Below are positions 60,103 through 64,000 of a DNA stretch of 64,000 nt, piece by piece; the first letter of the stretch is position 1, and each line of letters begins with the position of its first letter. Below the pieces are notes generated by a model. It did not search any database. It was not told the DNA's origin and saw only the letters and a program-made list of their open reading frames with translations. Source of the DNA: Puccinia triticina (taxonomy: Eukaryota; Basidiomycota; Pucciniomycetes; Pucciniales; Pucciniaceae). The stretch spans positions 3,403,501 to 3,467,500 of the forward strand of contig NC_070573.1 of the NCBI RefSeq assembly GCF_026914185.1. The letters are read 5' to 3'. Made by a program: the position numbers and the translations under genes.

Positions 60103-60345
60103 TCGTCCGGGAGGGATCCTAGTCGTCCAGGAGGGATCCCTCCCGGGCGACTGGTGTATGAAGGAGTCGTCCGGGAGGAATTGCCTCCCGGACGACTGTT
60201 ATGTAGGTGGCAACTGTTGTATGTATCTGTTGTCTGGGAGGGATTCCTCCCGGACAACTGGTGTATGAAGCGGTCATCCGGGAGGATCCCTCCCGGGCGA
60301 CTGTTGTATGGGGCCGTTGTCCGGGAGGCCTCCCTCCCGGACGAA
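60103..60345. repeat. Hairpin satellite, GTCCGGGAGGGA type, right part
   Basis: About six half-units forming stems GTCCGGGAGG(GA)/(TC)CCTCCCGGGCGAC, with the spacer TGGTGTATGAAG(C/G)(G/A)GTC. It continues the array at 51410-51508. Confidence 0.75.
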
Positions 60346-60839
60346 TTTTGGTTGACTGGTGTGTTACACATGTTGTTGACTGGGAGGGATTCCTCCTAGT
60401 CCGCGTGGTTGGGTCTATGCGGCCTTGTCTGTCGGCTGGAGGGATGCCAGCCACTTGACAAGGGTGCTGGTATGTACTTATAAGGTGCTACTGCTGTGCC
60501 AGCTGAGCATCTCACAAGTACATAAGTGCACAAAAATTTAGTGTGGCTAAGCAGAGTATCAACATACTTGCTTAGCCTGAGCTAATCCATAAAAATACAT
60601 GGACTAAACCTGGAATAAAGCTGGACAAACTCAGGTATGCAGCAATGTATCAGCCTGGATCTGGCATGTCAACTGACACCAATTTCTTGAGTTTTTTTCA
60701 CAGTGCCTTGTGAAGCAAGCATCCGAAGGAGGTACTTGCGCCGTATACCCCCCTACCCGCCCTCAGATCTCATTCAAAACATTTTTTCAATCACCTCTCT
60801 GGACCAACCCGCTCCACTTGGGATGGGTCGGGTCATGGG

Positions 60840-61205
60840 GCGGGTCTTGATATTTTGAATCTCTGACCCGACCCGCCCCAACCCATTTAAAAACGGGGCG
60901 GAGCAGGTCAGCATTTTTCCAACCCAACCCAGCCCATCCTCATCCCTAGATGTATCCTCTTGAGGACCGGTCTACTCCAGTCAATCAAGAGGGGTGACCA
61001 GTCTATTCCGGTCAATCAAGAGGGATGACCAGAATGGCAGTCATCAAGAGTGATGTGGCCTCTCAATCACCGGAATGCCATTCATCAAGATAGATGTATC
61101 CTCTTGATGTATCGGTCATCTAGAGAGATGTATCCTCCCAATGACCAGTCTATTCTGGTCATCAAGAGGTATTTGGCCTCTTGATTACTGGAATAGACCA
61201 CTCAT
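60840..61205. repeat. hAT-like end followed by hairpin satellite E
   Basis: 60840-60950 has GGGTCGGGTC/GACCCGACCCGCCCC words in both orientations and closes CATCCTCATCCCTAG, like a hAT right end (63535 closes CTCACCCCTAG). Units with GACCGGTCTACTCCAGTCAA and TGACCAGTCTATTCTGGTCA follow to 61205; their stems are degraded. Confidence 0.5.
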
Positions 61206-62290
61206 TGTGACTCTGAGTATTGATTCCTCCAGATGGCCGGAGTGTCTCAACCTGGCCGCCTGTCACCACACGGCACCCCCATGTGCAGATAGACTTTTGG
61301 GGGGAGCTGATGGCGCGCGTGGAGGGGGGGGAAATGTCAAGGGACGTTGATTCAACAGAAATTCCTGTGCGCAACAAGTTTCTCTCTGTGCGCAAAGTAA
61401 ATCCATATTCATTTCAGTTTCTGTCTCACATTCACCATTTTCATCACCATCTGTCATATTCCATTTCTTACAATTGTTTTCAGGTAAACAATATTTATGT
61501 TTGTTGATCTAGGTATGTGGTTGTAAATCATATATAGTATTCTTCAACCAAAACACAGGTAATCCTGTAGATAGTCTATATCAGATTGCCACTTGTGTTT
61601 TATCTCTTAGTGAATCAGAACCATTTCATTCTCGCTAGCAAAGTGTCACAACACTGTGAATGAAATTTAGGTTCTTCAACTTGCATCCCCCGCAACAATG
61701 TTTTCAGGTATGTCTGATTTTATTGATCTTAAATTTTTCTATCACTTAAGTTGTTACTACTACTGATACTTCAAAGAGTTTGGAAGTATATTCAATCTCT
61801 CCTTACATTTTGTGAATTTGTCACTCAATTGGAATTTGGATGTCTTTTCTTATCATCAGGATCCCCACTGTGAATTCTTTAAAATTTACAGTGCCTTCTC
61901 ACGCAACGTTTTATTTGATGGCCAGAATTTTAGCCGCCGTGTGCTCTCTTTAAAAATTGAATTTTCTTCTGTTGCTTTGAATCCGACGATTGCTGAGATC
62001 TTGTGAATCATGGACAGTTTCTTTAATTTAAATTGAACATGTATTTTTGTAATACTATATTACCATAGAAAAATTATTGTACCTGTCTAAATTACAAAAT
62101 GGTCATCATCCTTGCCTCAAAGACAGATGGGAAGAGATTATGTTGGCGTGCAGGGTGCTGTGCACAAGTGTTGAATTGTCAATCTAGCACTGCTTAACAC
62201 ATCCAATCATCATTGGAGGCGACATCACACATCATCATAAGCATACATCTACTGTATTCAACTGCAGCATAGCAATGTGTACCTAGCTGA

Positions 62291-62323
<33 letters not shown>

Positions 62324-62931
62324 TATGTGAGTTTGACTCTCACAGTACACAAGGTTGTGGTTTCAACACCCACTTCACTTGGGCCTTTCTTTTCACTTGT
62401 TCAACAACAAGAACTTACCAACCCCAATACTGTGCTTGCTAACCTCTCTCCTAGACCTAACCTCCATTGGAAACCGTGCAACTTCTGGTTTCTCTCAGCA
62501 AAGCTTGTTGTTCTACTTTTATCCTTGACATATTAGGTGAATGTCTCCATGGAATTTTTACTTTTGACAATTTCACCATGTGCTTGATTCCCAAGACAGC
62601 AGTGGGGTGATTTTGGAAGAATGGAGGATACCAACCTGATGTGGATGATGAAGTGGAATTGGTAATGTTAAAGTGAGTGGGACACTTGATTTTTGGCATG
62701 CTTGCAGAGGAGACGCAGGCGGTCATGGGACACTGAACAAGAAAAAAAAAGTTGAGTGGATCAAATTTGATAGTGTTTCTAAAATAATTCCCTGCCAAAT
62801 GCCAAAAAGAGTGGTGCGTTGAACTGGCTATATACAAAATGGACCCTGTTAATCATGTGTATGGCTTATCACAATGGTTGAAATGAAGAAGAAAAAATAA
62901 AATAAAAGCATGTGTACATTGTGAAGCACTT
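61206..62931. other. No gene seen
   Basis: AT-rich DNA with short frames only (61812-62006 plus, 62457-62837 minus). The block 61560-61640 resembles part of the MITE at 46395-46460. Confidence 0.4.
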
Positions 62932-63348
62932 CTATTCTTCAGATGTGTCATGATCCTTGTTGTCATCTTTGAGCCAATCTTGAGTGCAGACAAGCACCTC
63001 AAGTGTATCAGGATTGAGGCGGCTTTGGTATTTGTGTAGGACTTGGCCCGAGGTCGAGAACGCTGCTTTGGATGCAACAGAGGCTGCTGGGATACTCAAA
63101 ATCGTTCAAGCAAGTTGAGCAAGGGTTGGAAACCACATTGAATTTAAGTCCCACCATTTGAGTATGTCAAATTGGGTTCCCTTTGAGATTGAGATGTTTG
63201 CCTCTTGAAGGTAAAGATCAAGCTCTCTGGTTGGGGTCCCAGTCAAGGCAACACCTTTGGTCTTAGCAAGATGCTGTTGGAAGGCCAAGTTGTCTTCATA
63301 TTCATTATGCTTGGGGAGCAACTCCTGAGTTTCAGATTCCTGGATCAC
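62932..63348 (-). pseudogene. hAT transposase C-terminal fragment
   Basis: On the minus strand: ELDLYLQEANIS, QFDILKWWDLNSMWFPTLAQ, a TGA at 63108-63106, then TILSIPAASVASKAAFSTSG and VLVCTQDWLKDDN to a TAG at 62934-62932. This is the hAT dimerisation domain (hATC), complete except for the TGA where the family has Arg, and Lys in place of Glu in the ASEAAFS motif. The rest of the transposase is absent, and 63349-63540 looks like the element's terminal region. It belongs to a different hAT lineage from the 41.9-45.5 kb gene. Confidence 0.75.
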
Positions 63349-63540
63349 TCACATCCCCACGGTGAACCGGGTCTCAATGGGTACCAATGGGCCGACCCAT
63401 CCCCAAAAACCCGTGACCCAACCCACAGCGGGCCACCCAGTGGGTCGACCCATCCGGGTCAAAAATGGGCATCCAGCTGACCCACCCCGCCCTAGACCCG
63501 GGTGGGTTAGGTCAACCCAACCCACGCTCACCCCTAGATA
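63349..63540. repeat. hAT terminal region with GGGTCGACCC words
   Basis: Clustered GACCCA, GGGTC and GTGGGTTGGG words close to CTCACCCCTAG at 63535. These look like subterminal binding words plus a terminal repeat. Confidence 0.5.
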
Positions 63541-63554
63541 CATCTCTCTTTTTA

Positions 63555-63850
63555 ACCAGCATTCCAATCATTGAGAGGGCACATCTCTCTCAATGACCAG
63601 CATTCTGGTCATTGAGAGGACACATCCCTCTCAATGACTGGTACAGACCGGTCATTGAGAGGATACATCTCTCTTGATGACCAGTACATACCACACATCA
63701 AGAGGAATCAATCCTCTCAATGACAGACTGGCCATCAAGAGGAATTGATCCTCTCAATGACAGACTGGTCATCAAGAACAACACCCTCTCAATGATGATT
63801 TGCCCTCTTGATGCTCTTGATGACTGGTCTGTTCCGGTCATTGAGAGCAA
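63555..63850. repeat. Hairpin satellite, array F
   Basis: About nine units of CTCTCAATGACC-(A/G)-(G/A)CATTCTGGTCATTGAGAGG with GACACATC(T/C)CTC spacers. Stems are longer here (CTCTCAATGACC/GGTCATTGAGAG). Confidence 0.75.
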
Positions 63851-64000
63851 CAGTGAAACAGTACGGTACATGTATTGGTATTTTTTTGGAGTCCAATACA
63901 TGTATTGGCATTGGATAAAGTCACCAAACCAATACAATACATGGTATTTTATTGCCAATACATTCTGATACAATACAATACAAGTGTATTGCTGGGAGGG
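63851..64000. repeat. CAATACATGTATTG words at the window end
   Basis: The palindrome CAATACATGTATTG and fragments of it (AATACAATACA) recur from 63868 to the end. No gene. Confidence 0.45.

Larger units (their letters stand above)
49005..60750. mobile_element. Possible large inverted-repeat element, diverged
   Basis: 49060-49110 (CACTATGAAAAAAACTCGAG ... CAGTTGACATGC) matches the complement of 60670-60720 (CACTGTGAAAAAAACTCAAG ... CAGTTGACATGC). Weaker inverted similarity extends inward (ATGCTCAGCT, TACATACCAG). The left border coincides with the point where copy B of the duplication stops. Inside lie satellites, a 162-bp GC-rich repeat and the Ty3 element. Divergence is high and no target duplication was found, so this is tentative. 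Confidence 0.35.

Noticed and set aside
51505..60108. Clean 5-bp target duplication of the Ty3 element
   Set aside because: The flanking bases differ (TTGTTA versus TCGTCC); only a loose resemblance remains, and the target is a variable satellite.
7191..63108. UGA recoded as arginine in this organism
   Set aside because: Intact frames in the same window end normally at TGA (the Mutator-independent hAT gene ends at 45474-45476), and the LTR comparison independently shows CpG decay.

Overview
The window looks like a transposon-choked stretch of a basidiomycete genome, most likely a rust fungus (Pucciniales). That is inferred from short spliced introns (about 59-112 nt), a Plavaka-type transposase, a Mutator-like element with a GCM-type zinc motif, several hAT and PIF/Harbinger remnants, one Ty3 element and hardly any host genes. 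No bacterial features are present.

Layout. 1-5.6 kb: GC-rich, one credible two-exon host gene (2960-3696, minus), whose upstream region is duplicated at 46.15-49.0 kb. 5.7 kb: a fragment resembling cytochrome bc1 subunit 9. 6.8-8.6 kb: a TA-flanked inverted-repeat element carrying captured exons of the 20S proteasome subunit beta-6. 9.85-10.4 kb: a PIF/Harbinger end and transposase N-terminus. 11.25-14.09 kb: an unknown gene split by a 1550-bp fold-back element with an exact 8-bp target duplication. 15.6-22.4 kb: a Plavaka-type transposase (minus) and a divergent multi-exon companion gene (plus). 22.83-40.27 kb: a nest whose outer ends read CACTA...TAGTG; inside it are a 5259-bp Mutator-like element (9-bp target duplication) and a palindromic fold-back element that was itself hit by a TG...CA insertion with a 5-bp duplication. 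41.2-46.1 kb: a terminal-inverted-repeat element containing an almost complete BED-type hAT transposase. 46.15-49.0 kb: the duplicated gene 5' region with two MITE insertions. 49.0-60.75 kb: a diverged inverted-repeat structure holding hairpin satellites, a 162-bp GC-rich repeat and a complete Ty3 retrotransposon (51511-60102) with two 856-bp LTRs. 60.8-64 kb: hAT debris and more hairpin satellite.

Three observations cut across elements. (1) Ten in-frame stops in eight reading frames from seven units are all TGA, where arginine CGA is the simplest ancestor, and all eight differences between the two Ty3 LTRs fall at CpG sites. This fits decay by deamination of methylated CpG. (2) The Ty3 element carries five related repeats of about 100-112 nt, each starting GTAAGT and ending in a pyrimidine-rich stretch plus AG, so they look like one intron family spread inside one retrotransposon. 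(3) Next to the Ty3 5' LTR lies about 52 nt matching the 3' part of a spliced, CCA-tailed tRNA-Tyr, as if the reverse-transcription primer had been copied into the element.

Most coding features are decayed mobile-element genes. Exon boundaries were read by eye from GT/AG signals and protein continuity. Family names come from recognised motifs, not from database searches.
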